DNA of 64,000 bases from an uncultured Bacteroides sp. (lineage in GTDB: Bacteria; Bacteroidota; Bacteroidia; Bacteroidales; Bacteroidaceae): positions 1 to 64,000 of the forward strand of contig CASGED010000035.1 in assembly GCA_949300425.1 (NCBI GenBank). The letters are read 5' to 3'. A program made the translations under genes and the position numbers. This document shows positions 36,136 to 45,152 of the stretch, in pieces. The stretch's first letter is position 1; every line of letters begins with the position of its first letter. The notes under the pieces were generated by a model. It was not told the DNA's origin and searched no databases. It saw only the letters and a list, made by a program, of their open reading frames with translations.

Positions 36136-36218
36136 CTTACCATTCGTAGTTGTCTGTCCAGCGGTCGAACACGTCTCTCGGCTCTATGCCGTAAGAGCGG
36201 TTTCCATAAGGCGGGGAT

Positions 36219-37730
36219 TTAGTGGTTCAATTTCAGCATTTCTTCGATATACTCGCGCGTGTTACTCAGGCGGGGTATCTTGTGCTGACCGCCCAGCTTG
36301 CCTTTTTGGTCGAGCCAGTCGTGGAAGAGACCGGGGCGTGCCACGATGATTTCCAGCGGTTGCAGGGCGAGGTTGTTTTGGCGCTTGGCCTCATAGTCGG
36401 AATTAACTTCCTTCAATGTATCGTCTAAGATGCGGGCAAACTTGTTTAAGTCATCCGGCATCTGCGCGAACTCTATCAGCCACTGGTGGCGGCACTTGGC
36501 ATGTTCGTCCATGAAGACGGGGGCGGCGGAGTAGTCCGTGATGCGTGCGCCCGTCTCGGCGCAGGCCTTGGCCAGTCCCTTCTCGGCATTGTCTACAATC
36601 AGTTCTTCGCCGAAGGCGTTGATGAAGTGCTTCGTGCGACCGGTGATGATGAACTTATAGGGGCGGTTGTTGGTGAACTTCACCGTATCGCCTATCATGT
36701 ATCGCCAAAGCCCTGCCGAAGTGGAGATGACCATGGCGTAGTTCTTACCCAGCTCCACTTCCTCCAGCGGACAGACACGCGGATTGTCCTTGCCCACGTC
36801 TTCCAGCGGAATGAACTCATAGAAGACGCCGTAGTCTATCATCAGGAGCATGGACGGGTCTGTAGGGTCACTCTGTGTGCCGAAGTAGCCTTCCGAGGCG
36901 TTGTAGGTCTCCACGTAGTGCATCTTGGGCGAGCGGATTATCTCTTTGTATTGTTCGCGGTAGGGCGTGAAAGCCACTCCTCCGTGGAAGAAGACTTCCA
37001 GGTTGGGCCACACCTCTTCCAGCGTCTGCTTGCCGGTCTTCTCCAAAATGTGTTTGATGAGCACCAGCATCCACGAGGGCACGCCGGAAAGGTTGGTGAC
37101 GTTGGCGTGGATGGTTTCGCGGGCTATCGCTTCCATCTTGGGTTCGAAATGTTCCATCAAAGCCGTGGCCTTGCTGGGCACGCGGATATAGTTCACCAAC
37201 GGATGGAGATTTTCCATCAAGATGGCCGACAAGTCTCCCACCAAGCTATGGTTCGTGTTAAGGTTAGGCGCATGGCTTCCGCCCAGTATCAGTCCCTTGC
37301 CGGAGAAGAAACGGCTTTCGGGGTTCTGCCCCAAGTAGATGGCCACGGCATCCTGCCCGCCCCGGTAGTGGGTGTCGTGCAGTGATTCTTTGCTTACGGG
37401 CAGGAACTTGCTTTTGTCGTTCGTGGTGCCCGAAGACTTGGCAAACCAGCGTATCTCCGAAGGCCATAACAAGCCTTGCTCGCCTTGACGCAAACGGGTC
37501 ACGTAGGGTTTTATCTCTTCGTAAGTCTGTATGGGCAGGCGGCTTTTGAAGGCTTCGTAGGTGCGGATGGAGGAGTAGTCGTATTTCTTTCCCCACTCGG
37601 TAGAGGAGGCCATCCCGACCAGTCGGGTCAGGACACGTTGTTGCAGCTCTCCGGCATGGCCGGCATACTGCTCTATCTCCTTCAGACGGGAATTGAAATA
37701 AATCTTATTGAGAAACCTTGTTATATTCAT
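36219..37730 (-). CDS. GH3 auxin-responsive-promoter family protein
   Basis: 503 residues. It is a member of the ANL adenylating superfamily, GH3 branch: FAKSSGTTNDKSKFLPVS (nucleotide motif), FHGGVAFTPYREQY, YNASEGYFGTQ and YKFIITGRTKHFINAFGEEL. Plant relatives conjugate amino acids to acyl acids; the bacterial role is unknown. It is monocistronic. Nearby non-coding DNA after its stop includes a start-less frame ending DRWTDNYEW (36144-36215), possibly a gene remnant. Confidence 0.92.
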   Translation of the reverse strand: MNITRFLNKIYFNSRLKEIEQYAGHAGELQQRVLTRLVGMASSTEWGKKYDYSSIRTYEAFKSRLPIQTYEEIKPYVTRLRQGEQGLLWPSEIRWFAKSSGTTNDKSKFLPVSKESLHDTHYRGGQDAVAIYLGQNPESRFFSGKGLILGGSHAPNLNTNHSLVGDLSAILMENLHPLVNYIRVPSKATALMEHFEPKMEAIARETIHANVTNLSGVPSWMLVLIKHILEKTGKQTLEEVWPNLEVFFHGGVAFTPYREQYKEIIRSPKMHYVETYNASEGYFGTQSDPTDPSMLLMIDYGVFYEFIPLEDVGKDNPRVCPLEEVELGKNYAMVISTSAGLWRYMIGDTVKFTNNRPYKFIITGRTKHFINAFGEELIVDNAEKGLAKACAETGARITDYSAAPVFMDEHAKCRHQWLIEFAQMPDDLNKFARILDDTLKEVNSDYEAKRQNNLALQPLEIIVARPGLFHDWLDQKGKLGGQHKIPRLSNTREYIEEMLKLNH

Positions 37731-37758
37731 CTTTCTATGATAGATTTGATTTCATGCA

Positions 37759-37766
37759 CAAAAGTA
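37759..37766 (-). promoter_or_regulatory. Putative -7 element of the GH3 gene
   Basis: TACTTTTG on the minus strand, 28 nt upstream of the start codon; no clear -33 element. Confidence 0.45.
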
Positions 37767-37877
37767 CGCTTATTTCTGCTTATCCTCTATCTTTTTCCTT
37801 ATTTTTTTCTATCTTTACGCCTGGATTTATGGCCATATCGCCATATAAATGTATAATCATTATAGAATATTGGGCGT

Positions 37878-38888
37878 ATGAAAATAGGTATTTTGACTTC
37901 CGGAGGCGATTGCCCGGGCATTAACGCGACCATCCGTGGCGTATGCAAGAAAGCCATCTTGCATTATGGGATGGAGGTAATAGGCATTCATAGCGGTTTC
38001 CAAGGACTGATGACTAAAGAAATAGAGCCATTCGCCATCGCTTCTCTGTCCGGCTTGTTGACGCAGGGCGGCACCGTGTTAGGCACTTCGCGCGAGAAGC
38101 CTTTCAAACGTGGAGGCTTGATGGACGGAGTGGACAAACCTGCACTCATCATGGAGAACATCAAGGAGTTGGGGTTGGATTGCCTGGTATGCATCGGTGG
38201 GAACGGCACGCAAAAAACGACGGCCCGATTCGCGGAGATGGGCGTAAACATTGTGGCCATTCCCAAGACCATTGATAATGACATTTGGGGTACAGACTTC
38301 TCCTTTGGATTCGACACGGCCGTGACCATAGCTACCGATGCCATTGACCGCCTGCATTATACGGCCAGTTCGCACAAGCGCGTCATGGTCATAGAGGTAA
38401 TGGGGCATAACGCAGGCTGGATAGCACTCTATGCGGGCATGGCCGGTGGAGGCGATGTGATTCTGATACCGGAAATTCCTTATAACATTCATAACATAGG
38501 TGAACTGATATTGGGGCGTCTGAAGCAAGGAAAGCCCTACTCCATTGTGGTAGTGGCCGAAGGCATTCCGACGGACGGACGGAAACGGGCAGGCGAGTAT
38601 ATAGCCCAAGAGATTGAATACGAAACAGGCATCGAAACGCGTGAAACGGTGCTTGGATATATTCAACGGGGAGGTTCGCCTACACCTTTCGACAGGAACC
38701 TGGCTACACGTATGGGTGGTCATGCCGCCGATTTGATAGCTTCCGGTCAGTTCGGGCGTATGGTGGCTTTGCGGGGAAATGAAATTAGCTCCATCCCCTT
38801 GGCGGAGGTAGCGGGTAAGTTAAAGGTTGTGACCGAGGATAACGACTTGGTGGTACAGGGCCGTCAGATGGGAGTTTGCTTCGGATAG
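37878..38888 (+). CDS. pfkA: 6-phosphofructokinase (PfkA family)
   Basis: 336 residues. It phosphorylates fructose 6-phosphate in glycolysis. GILTSGGDCPGINATIRG (ATP site), IPKTIDNDIWGTDFSFGFDTA (substrate site with the catalytic Asp region), VEVMGHNAGWIAL and LGYIQRGGSPTPFDR. The phosphate-binding segment reads CIGGNGTQKT: the usual Asp of GGDGS is Asn while the next Gly, typical of ATP users, is kept. This fits the mixed group III enzymes. The gene's 3' end overlaps rnc, on the other strand, by 25 nt. Confidence 0.93.
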   Translation: MKIGILTSGGDCPGINATIRGVCKKAILHYGMEVIGIHSGFQGLMTKEIEPFAIASLSGLLTQGGTVLGTSREKPFKRGGLMDGVDKPALIMENIKELGLDCLVCIGGNGTQKTTARFAEMGVNIVAIPKTIDNDIWGTDFSFGFDTAVTIATDAIDRLHYTASSHKRVMVIEVMGHNAGWIALYAGMAGGGDVILIPEIPYNIHNIGELILGRLKQGKPYSIVVVAEGIPTDGRKRAGEYIAQEIEYETGIETRETVLGYIQRGGSPTPFDRNLATRMGGHAADLIASGQFGRMVALRGNEISSIPLAEVAGKLKVVTEDNDLVVQGRQMGVCFG

Positions 38889-39661
38889 TCGTTTTCGGCT
38901 TTTTTCTGTGCTATTTGTTCCTTGAAGGCATTGTCTGTCCGCAGTTTTTTAAGTGCCATATGTGAAGCTGCCTGTTGGGATTCTTTTTTGGAGTATCCTT
39001 TACCGGAGCCGGCAGGTATGCCTTCAATGCGCACTTCCGTTTGGAATACGGGATTATTGTCCTGGTCAAAGAACTGCTCGATAAGTTCGAAAGATACTTT
39101 CATTTTGTTCTTTTGGCTCCATTCTATCAGGCGGGACTTGAAATTCATCTCCTTGCGCGACATTTTGTCCAAGTCGATGTAATACTTGAAGATTTTCTTT
39201 TCGATGAATCGCTTGCAACGCTCGTAGCCTTGGTCCAAATAAATAGCGCCTATAAAAGCCTCGAAGGCATTGCCATACATATAACTATTGTGCGAAGACG
39301 GACGCAAGGAGTATTTCACCAGTTTATCCAATCCAATTTCCACGGCCAACTTGTTCAGCGTTTCCCTTTGTACGATTTTGGCTCGCGTGTTGGTGAGAAA
39401 ACCTTCCCGTTTCCCGGGGAAGTGGCGAAAAACGACGTCGCCCACTACAGCGTCTAAGATGGCATCGCCTAAAAACTCCAACCGTTCATTGTTCAACGGC
39501 CTGCCTTCAGTAGAACGGAGGGAGGTAGACTTGTGTACCAAAGCCTGTTGGTAGAATTTAATGTTGCGCGGAAAGAAGCCTAAGATGCGGTAAAAACAAA
39601 AATAAGACTCTCGTTCCTTGTGGAACAAGAATCTTATTTTATCTATTTGGTTACGCAACAC
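38864..39661 (-). CDS. rnc: Ribonuclease III
   Basis: 265 residues. The catalytic domain contains NNERLEFLGDAILDAVVGDVVF, the RNase III signature, with an Asp/Glu pair and EAFIGAIYLDQGY; a dsRNA-binding domain follows (KSRLIEWSQKNKM, GKGYSKKESQQAASHMAL). It processes rRNA and structured mRNA. The start follows fabF's stop by 4 nt, so acpP-fabF-rnc form one transcript. Confidence 0.94.
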   Translation of the reverse strand: MLRNQIDKIRFLFHKERESYFCFYRILGFFPRNIKFYQQALVHKSTSLRSTEGRPLNNERLEFLGDAILDAVVGDVVFRHFPGKREGFLTNTRAKIVQRETLNKLAVEIGLDKLVKYSLRPSSHNSYMYGNAFEAFIGAIYLDQGYERCKRFIEKKIFKYYIDLDKMSRKEMNFKSRLIEWSQKNKMKVSFELIEQFFDQDNNPVFQTEVRIEGIPAGSGKGYSKKESQQAASHMALKKLRTDNAFKEQIAQKKAENDYPKQTPI

Positions 39662-39665
39662 GACC

Positions 39666-40931
39666 TTAATCAGTGTATTTCTTGAAGATTACACATGCGT
39701 TGTGACCGCCGAATCCAAACGTATTGGACAGAGCGACGTTCACTTCGCGTTTCTGAGCCTTGTTGAACGTAAAGTTCATGTCGTAATCGATGTTTTCATC
39801 GTTATCGCCTTCTTCGTGGTTGATGGTAGGAGGCACAATGCCGTTTTTGATGGCAAGGATGCTTGCGATAGCCTCTACGGCACCTGCTGCTCCCAGCAAG
39901 TGACCGGTCATAGACTTCGTAGAGCTGATATTCAACTCATAAGCATGTTTGCCAAACACTTCCTGAATGGCTTTTACCTCTGAAATATCGCCTACGGGAG
40001 TTGAAGTGCCATGTACATTGATGTAATCCACATCTTCGGGCTGCATTTCTGCATCCTCCAATGCGTTCATCATCACGAGCTTGGCACCCAGTCCTTCGGG
40101 ATGTGAGGCTGTCAGGTGATAAGCGTCGGCCGACATTCCTACGCCGGCTAATTCAGCATAGATCTTCGCACCGCGTGCCTTGGCGTGCTCCAGTTCTTCC
40201 AATACCAAGCAACCGCCACCTTCGCCCATGACAAAACCATCACGGCTGGCACTGAACGGGCGTGAAGCCGTCTCCGGGGAGTCGTTACGGGTAGAAAGCG
40301 CGTGCATGGCGTTGAAACCACCTACACCGCAAGCGGCAATGGCTGCCTCTGAACCACCGGTTACGATCGCGTTGGCCTTGCCCAAACGGATAAGGTTGAA
40401 CGCGTCGGCAATGGCGTTGGTCGAAGTGGCGCAAGCCGAGCAAGTGGCATAGTTGGGACCATGAAAGCCGTACAGGATAGAAATTTGTCCGGCGGCGATG
40501 TCCGAAATCATCTTGGGGATGAAGAACGGATTGAATTTAGGACCTACTTCCTTGCCGTGCAACGCATAGTTGCCGGCTTCTTCCTCGAACGTGCGTATAC
40601 CACCGATACCTGCGCCGAAGATAACTCCGATTCTGTTTAAATCCTCATTTTCGACATCAAGACCCGAATCTCCTACCGCTTCCTTGGCCACGGCGATGGC
40701 ATACTGTGTGTACAAGTCCATCTTACGCGCTTCTTTGCGGTCGATATATTTGGTCGCGTCGAAGCCTTTTACCTCGCACGCAAACTGAGTCTTGAATAAA
40801 GATGCGTCGAAATGAGTAATGGGTCCCGCTCCACTAACCCCATTCACAAGGTTTTCCCAAAATTCGGGAACACCGTTGCCAATGGGGGTAATGGCGCCGA
40901 GACCTGTTACTACAACTCTTTTTAATTCCAT
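39666..40931 (-). CDS. fabF: Beta-ketoacyl-ACP synthase II
   Basis: 421 residues from ATG 40929-40931 (MELKRVVVTGLGAITPIG); 21 additional upstream residues would run into the acpP spacer and are rejected. The condensing-enzyme triad is visible: Cys in ATCSACATS, His in YINVHGTSTPVGD and His in KSMTGHLLGAAGAVE. It elongates acyl-ACP in fatty-acid synthesis. It lies 25 nt after acpP. Confidence 0.97.
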   Translation of the reverse strand: MELKRVVVTGLGAITPIGNGVPEFWENLVNGVSGAGPITHFDASLFKTQFACEVKGFDATKYIDRKEARKMDLYTQYAIAVAKEAVGDSGLDVENEDLNRIGVIFGAGIGGIRTFEEEAGNYALHGKEVGPKFNPFFIPKMISDIAAGQISILYGFHGPNYATCSACATSTNAIADAFNLIRLGKANAIVTGGSEAAIAACGVGGFNAMHALSTRNDSPETASRPFSASRDGFVMGEGGGCLVLEELEHAKARGAKIYAELAGVGMSADAYHLTASHPEGLGAKLVMMNALEDAEMQPEDVDYINVHGTSTPVGDISEVKAIQEVFGKHAYELNISSTKSMTGHLLGAAGAVEAIASILAIKNGIVPPTINHEEGDNDENIDYDMNFTFNKAQKREVNVALSNTFGFGGHNACVIFKKYTD

Positions 40932-40956
40932 GTTCAGAAAAAACGGATGGATAAAA

Positions 40957-41193
40957 TTACTTCGAATGTTCCTCGATGTAAGAGATGGCATCACCTACAG
41001 TGGCAATCTTCTCTGCTTGATCATCAGGAATAGAAATACCGAATTCTTTTTCAAATTCCATAATCAGTTCAACTGTGTCAAGAGAATCTGCGCCCAGATC
41101 ATTAGTGAAGCTGGCTTCGTTAGTAACTTCAGATTCTTCTACGCCTAATTTATCGACGATGATAGCTTTCACTTTTGATGCAATTTCAGACAT
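40957..41193 (-). CDS. acpP: Acyl carrier protein
   Basis: 78 residues, acidic, with the phosphopantetheine Ser at position 37 in [20 protein letters not shown]. It carries growing acyl chains. First gene of acpP-fabF-rnc. Confidence 0.98.
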   Translation of the reverse strand: MSEIASKVKAIIVDKLGVEESEVTNEASFTNDLGADSLDTVELIMEFEKEFGISIPDDQAEKIATVGDAISYIEEHSK

Positions 41194-41354
41194 AACTTTA
41201 AGATTTTAATTAATAAATTGAGTTTATTTCTTTATTTTTGCGTTGCAAAGGAATAAATATTTATCAACTTGCGCAAATATTTAAGGAATTAAATGCAGTT
41301 TTTTGCACAAAAAATATGCTTTTGTGCAAGAAATGGGCCAATAAAGGAGGTTTT

Positions 41355-41930
41355 ATGGAGAAAAAGATCGCGATTTTCGCTTCGGGAAACGGCACGAACG
41401 CAGAAAACATTATCCGCTATTTTCAAGCGAAACAAGGGGAAACACAAGTTGTGCTGGTGGTATGCAACCGCTGGCGGGCAAAAGTGTTCGACAGGGCCGA
41501 ACAGTTGGGCGTGTCTTGTATATATATGAATAAAGATGCATGGGCCACCGGGGGAGAAGTCATGCGTTTGTTGCGTGAGCGGGAGATAGACTTCATCGTG
41601 CTGGCCGGTTTTTTAGCCCGTGTGCCCGATGTCATTTTGCAGGCCTATCCCCAGCGGATAGTGAACATTCATCCCTCGCTCTTGCCTAAGTTCGGAGGTA
41701 AGGGCATGTATGGCGACCGGGTGCACCAAGCCGTGTTGGAAGCCGGCGAGCAAGAGAGCGGTATCACCATACAATATATTAATGAACATTACGATGAGGG
41801 TGACATCATCGCCCAATACCGTTGCCCGGTCCTTCCGGGAGATACGCCGGATGAACTGGCTCAACGAGTACATGCGTTGGAGTATGAGTATTATCCGCAG
41901 GTGGTGGAACGGTTGGTGGCAGAGGTTTGA
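41355..41930 (+). CDS. purN: Phosphoribosylglycinamide formyltransferase
   Basis: 191 residues from ATG 41355, which has a strong AAAGGAGG eight nucleotides upstream, rare in this genome; the longer upstream frame is rejected. KIAIFASGNGTNAENI (substrate phosphate site), LAGFLARVPDVILQAYPQRIVNIHPSLLPKFGG with catalytic Asn-His, and Asp in YDEGDIIAQ. It formylates GAR, the purine step after PurD. It overlaps the convergent pdxB gene by 40 nt. A -7-like TATTTTTG is at 41233-41240. Confidence 0.96.
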   Translation: MEKKIAIFASGNGTNAENIIRYFQAKQGETQVVLVVCNRWRAKVFDRAEQLGVSCIYMNKDAWATGGEVMRLLREREIDFIVLAGFLARVPDVILQAYPQRIVNIHPSLLPKFGGKGMYGDRVHQAVLEAGEQESGITIQYINEHYDEGDIIAQYRCPVLPGDTPDELAQRVHALEYEYYPQVVERLVAEV

Positions 41931-42973
41931 GGGCTGATTTCAACCTGGTAAGCCTTCTTCTCCCTTCGTAAAGGATAGTCACCCCGTAGCTTCTCGAATA
42001 GCTCAGGGTGGGCGCGCAAGGCTTGGCAATCGTGGCGCGGGTCGTACATTTGCAGGCAGGCTTCCGTCTCGTTGTGTGCTTGGATAACGGGTTGGAGGGG
42101 GCGAGGCGGCTCGATGGTGTAATGGGCGTCAATGTGAAAGAAGCGGCAAAGAGCATCGAGGGTCATGCGGGTGGCGTTCGCTTTCCCGTCCGCCGAATAG
42201 CCGGCTATGTGCGGAGTGCCGATGAAGACCTTGTTCAGAAGTTCGAGGTTGATGTCCGGTTCGTTTTCCCATACGTCGATGATGGCATCGGCTATGCGGT
42301 CTTCGCTCAGGGCATCGAGCAGGGCTTGTGTCTCAATGATTTCGCCCCGCGAAGTATTGACGATGATTACGCGAGGCTTTAAGCGGGCCAAAACTTCGCG
42401 GTTCACTAAGTGGTACGTAGGATATTTCCCTTCACGGACAAGCGGCACGTGGAAGGTTAGTATGTCGCACTCCTCTATGAGTTGCTCCAAAGGGTAGAAA
42501 TCCTGGCTTCCTTCCCGCTCTTCGCGCGGAGGGTCGTTCAGCAGGACTTTCATGCCCAACTCGCGGCCTATCTGCGCCACCTTGCTTCCTACATTGCCTA
42601 CGCCGATAACTCCCAACGTCTTGCCTGCCAGCCGGAAGTTTTTTTCTTGCTGAAGCAGGAGGAGGGAGGATTGCAGGTATTGTGCCACCGAGGCGGAGTT
42701 ACATCCCGGTGCGTTTTGCCACGTGATGCCCGCTTGGCGGCAATATTCGGTGTCGATGTGGTCGAAACCGATGGTGGCCGTGGCTATGAAACGCACGCGG
42801 CTTCCTTCCAGCAGCTCGCGGTTACACCGGGTGCGGGTGCGGATAATGAGCGCGTCGGCATCTTTCACCAACTGAGGGGTAAAGTCCTTGCCGGGCGCGT
42901 AAATCACTTCGTCGACCATGTTGGCCAATGCTTCTCTTATATAAGGTATTTTATCGTCTACGACTACTTTCAT
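41891..42973 (-). CDS. pdxB: 4-phosphoerythronate dehydrogenase
   Basis: 360 residues. It oxidises 4-phosphoerythronate in pyridoxal-phosphate synthesis. D-2-hydroxyacid dehydrogenase fold: TATIGFDHIDTEYC, NAD-binding GVIGVGNVGSKVA, the Arg in VNTSRGEIIE, and HIAGYSADGKANAT with the catalytic His; the C-terminal PdxB domain ends LRGDYPLRREKKAYQVE. The last residues (from about SPQTSATN) are encoded within the 40-nt overlap with purN and look like a recent extension through loss of an earlier stop. Confidence 0.95.
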   Translation of the reverse strand: MKVVVDDKIPYIREALANMVDEVIYAPGKDFTPQLVKDADALIIRTRTRCNRELLEGSRVRFIATATIGFDHIDTEYCRQAGITWQNAPGCNSASVAQYLQSSLLLLQQEKNFRLAGKTLGVIGVGNVGSKVAQIGRELGMKVLLNDPPREEREGSQDFYPLEQLIEECDILTFHVPLVREGKYPTYHLVNREVLARLKPRVIIVNTSRGEIIETQALLDALSEDRIADAIIDVWENEPDINLELLNKVFIGTPHIAGYSADGKANATRMTLDALCRFFHIDAHYTIEPPRPLQPVIQAHNETEACLQMYDPRHDCQALRAHPELFEKLRGDYPLRREKKAYQVEISPQTSATNRSTTCG

Positions 42974-43027
42974 TGTGTTGCCCTTTCTCTTAACGTGCGC
43001 AAAGATAAGGCTTTTCCCGTTGAACGG

Positions 43028-43058
43028 TTGCTACATTTAAATATATTCTTTACTTTTG
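43028..43058 (+). promoter_or_regulatory. Promoter of the MsbA-type exporter gene
   Basis: TTG (43028-43030), 20 nt, TACTTTTG (43051-43058), 32 nt before the ATG. A minus-strand TATCTTTG (43000-43007) nearby probably serves pdxB. Confidence 0.75.
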
Positions 43059-43090
43059 TCCCCTCAATACATATATTATATGCTATAACA

Positions 43091-44926
43091 ATGAAAGAAT
43101 TTCTCCAACTCCTGCGCCGCTTTGTGCCGCCCTATAAGAAATATTTAGGTTGGGCCTTGTTCCTCAACTTGCTCTCAGCTTTCCTGAATATATTCTCCTT
43201 CACACTCATCATACCCATTTTGCAGATACTGTTCGAGATGGACACTAAAGTCTATGAGTTTATCCCTTGGGATACGGCAGGTATGGGCATGAAAGACATT
43301 GTGGTGAATAATTTCTACTATAGTGTGTCCGAGTTAATAGCCGAGCAAGGCCCTTCGCTCACGTTGCTTATTTTGGGAGTGTTCTTAGCCGTGATGACGC
43401 TGCTGAAGACGTTGGCCTACTTTGCTTCATCAGCCGTGATGATACCCTTGCGCACAGGTATCGTGCGTGACATCCGCATGCAAGTATATAATAAGGTATT
43501 GCGCTTGCCGCTCGCTTTCTTTTCCGAGGAACGCAAAGGGGACATCATCGCCCGCATGAGCGGTGACGTCACTGAAGTGGAGACATCGGTTACCAGTTCG
43601 CTGGATATGCTCATCAAGAATCCCATCCTCATCATTGTCTATTTCGGCACGCTGATAGCTGTCAGTTGGCAATTGACGTTGTTCACCCTGCTCGTGGTAC
43701 CTGCCATGGGATGGGTGATGGGCACCGTAGGCAAGAAACTCAAGCGTAAATCATTGGAAGCGCAAGACAAATGGAGCGACACGATGTCGCAGTTGGAAGA
43801 GACCCTTGGCGGGCTGCGCATCATCAAGGCTTTCCTGGCCGAAGGCAAGATGGCTGCCCGCTTCGACCGTTGCAGCAATGAGTACCGTGACGCCATTAAC
43901 CGTGTGGCCACCCGTCAGGCTTTGGCGCACCCCATGAGCGAATTTCTCGGTACGTGCCTCATTGTTATTGTCCTTTGGTTTGGAGGTACATTGATATTGA
44001 ACAATGTCTCTACCATTGACGCCCCTTCGTTTATCTTCTATCTCGTCATCCTTTATAGCGTCATCAATCCTCTGAAGGAATTCTCCAAGGCGGGCTATAA
44101 CATCCCCAAGGGGCTTGCCTCCATGGAACGCATCGACAAGATACTGCTGGCCGAGAATCCTATCAAGGAGCCGACTCATCCACAGCCGCTTCACGGGTTA
44201 GAACATCAGATAGAGTTCCGCGACATCACTTTCAGCTACAACGGAGGCCGGCAGGTGTTGAAGCACGTCAATCTGACTGTTCCACGGGGTAAAACGATTG
44301 CCCTCGTAGGACAAAGCGGTTCGGGCAAATCCACCTTGGTAGACCTACTGCCCCGTTATCACGATGTGCAGCAAGGTGAAATCCTCGTAGATGGGGTCAA
44401 CATCAAGGACGTGCGCATACACGACCTGCGTTCTTTGATAGGCAATGTCAACCAAGAGGCCATCCTCTTCAACGACACGTTCTTCAACAACATCGCCTTC
44501 GGGGTGGAGAATGCCACAATGGAGCAAGTGATTGCCGCCGCCAAGATAGCCAACGCCCACGACTTCATCATGGAGACGCCCGACGGTTACAATACCAACA
44601 TAGGCGACCGAGGTGGAAAACTTTCCGGTGGCCAACGCCAACGCATCAGTATCGCCCGTGCCATCCTGAAGAATCCGCCCATCCTCATCTTGGACGAAGC
44701 CACCTCGGCACTTGACACGGAGAGTGAACGGCTGGTGCAGGAAGCCTTGGAGCGGCTGATGAAGACACGCACCACCATCGCCATCGCCCACCGCCTGTCT
44801 ACCATCCGTGGTGCGGACGAAATCTGCGTTTTGCACGAAGGGGAAATCGTAGAGCGCGGACGCCACGAGGAACTGCTCGCCTTGGGCGGCTATTACAAAC
44901 GGCTGAACGACATGCAAAATAACTAA
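43091..44926 (+). CDS. ABC exporter, MsbA-like
   Basis: 611 residues from ATG 43091 (MKEFLQLLRRFVPPYKKYLG). A longer in-frame extension upstream is antisense to pdxB and rejected. Six membrane helices (about residues 17-300) are followed by the ATPase: Walker A GQSGSGKST, LSGGQRQR, Walker B ILILDEATSALD and switch His in AIAHRLST. It is one half-transporter that works as a homodimer, probably flipping lipid A core or another lipid or drug. Confidence 0.92.
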   Translation: MKEFLQLLRRFVPPYKKYLGWALFLNLLSAFLNIFSFTLIIPILQILFEMDTKVYEFIPWDTAGMGMKDIVVNNFYYSVSELIAEQGPSLTLLILGVFLAVMTLLKTLAYFASSAVMIPLRTGIVRDIRMQVYNKVLRLPLAFFSEERKGDIIARMSGDVTEVETSVTSSLDMLIKNPILIIVYFGTLIAVSWQLTLFTLLVVPAMGWVMGTVGKKLKRKSLEAQDKWSDTMSQLEETLGGLRIIKAFLAEGKMAARFDRCSNEYRDAINRVATRQALAHPMSEFLGTCLIVIVLWFGGTLILNNVSTIDAPSFIFYLVILYSVINPLKEFSKAGYNIPKGLASMERIDKILLAENPIKEPTHPQPLHGLEHQIEFRDITFSYNGGRQVLKHVNLTVPRGKTIALVGQSGSGKSTLVDLLPRYHDVQQGEILVDGVNIKDVRIHDLRSLIGNVNQEAILFNDTFFNNIAFGVENATMEQVIAAAKIANAHDFIMETPDGYNTNIGDRGGKLSGGQRQRISIARAILKNPPILILDEATSALDTESERLVQEALERLMKTRTTIAIAHRLSTIRGADEICVLHEGEIVERGRHEELLALGGYYKRLNDMQNN

Positions 44927-45030
44927 ACGAATACATCAGCTTTCTGATTCCGACTATACCCAACTCACCTTATAACGATACAAATTGGTGAAGCAAAGAA
45001 GAAATGCCGGACATCTTCCTCAGACAAATA

Positions 45031-45086
45031 AAAATCACAGAAAAGAGAGTCTTTGCTAATAGAAACTTACTCTCTTCTGTGATTTT
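45031..45086. terminator. Bidirectional terminator
   Basis: AAAATCACAG-AAAAGAGAGT (45031-45050) pairs with ACTCTCTT-CTGTGATTTT (45069-45086). It is between the exporter (+) and the head-GIN gene (-). Confidence 0.85.
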
Positions 45087-45152
45087 CCAAAAAAACAATT
45101 AGAGAAAAGAATCCTGCCTGCTGGCAGACATTAGAGAGAATAGAGGTATAGA

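Noticed and set aside
36144..36215. Small gene ending DRWTDNYEW downstream of the GH3 gene
   Set aside because: No start codon precedes it in frame; at best a remnant.
42482..43090. N-terminal extension of the MsbA-type exporter by 203 residues
   Set aside because: It is antisense to pdxB and lacks transporter features; the promoter at 43028-43058 and ATG 43091 fit the family start.
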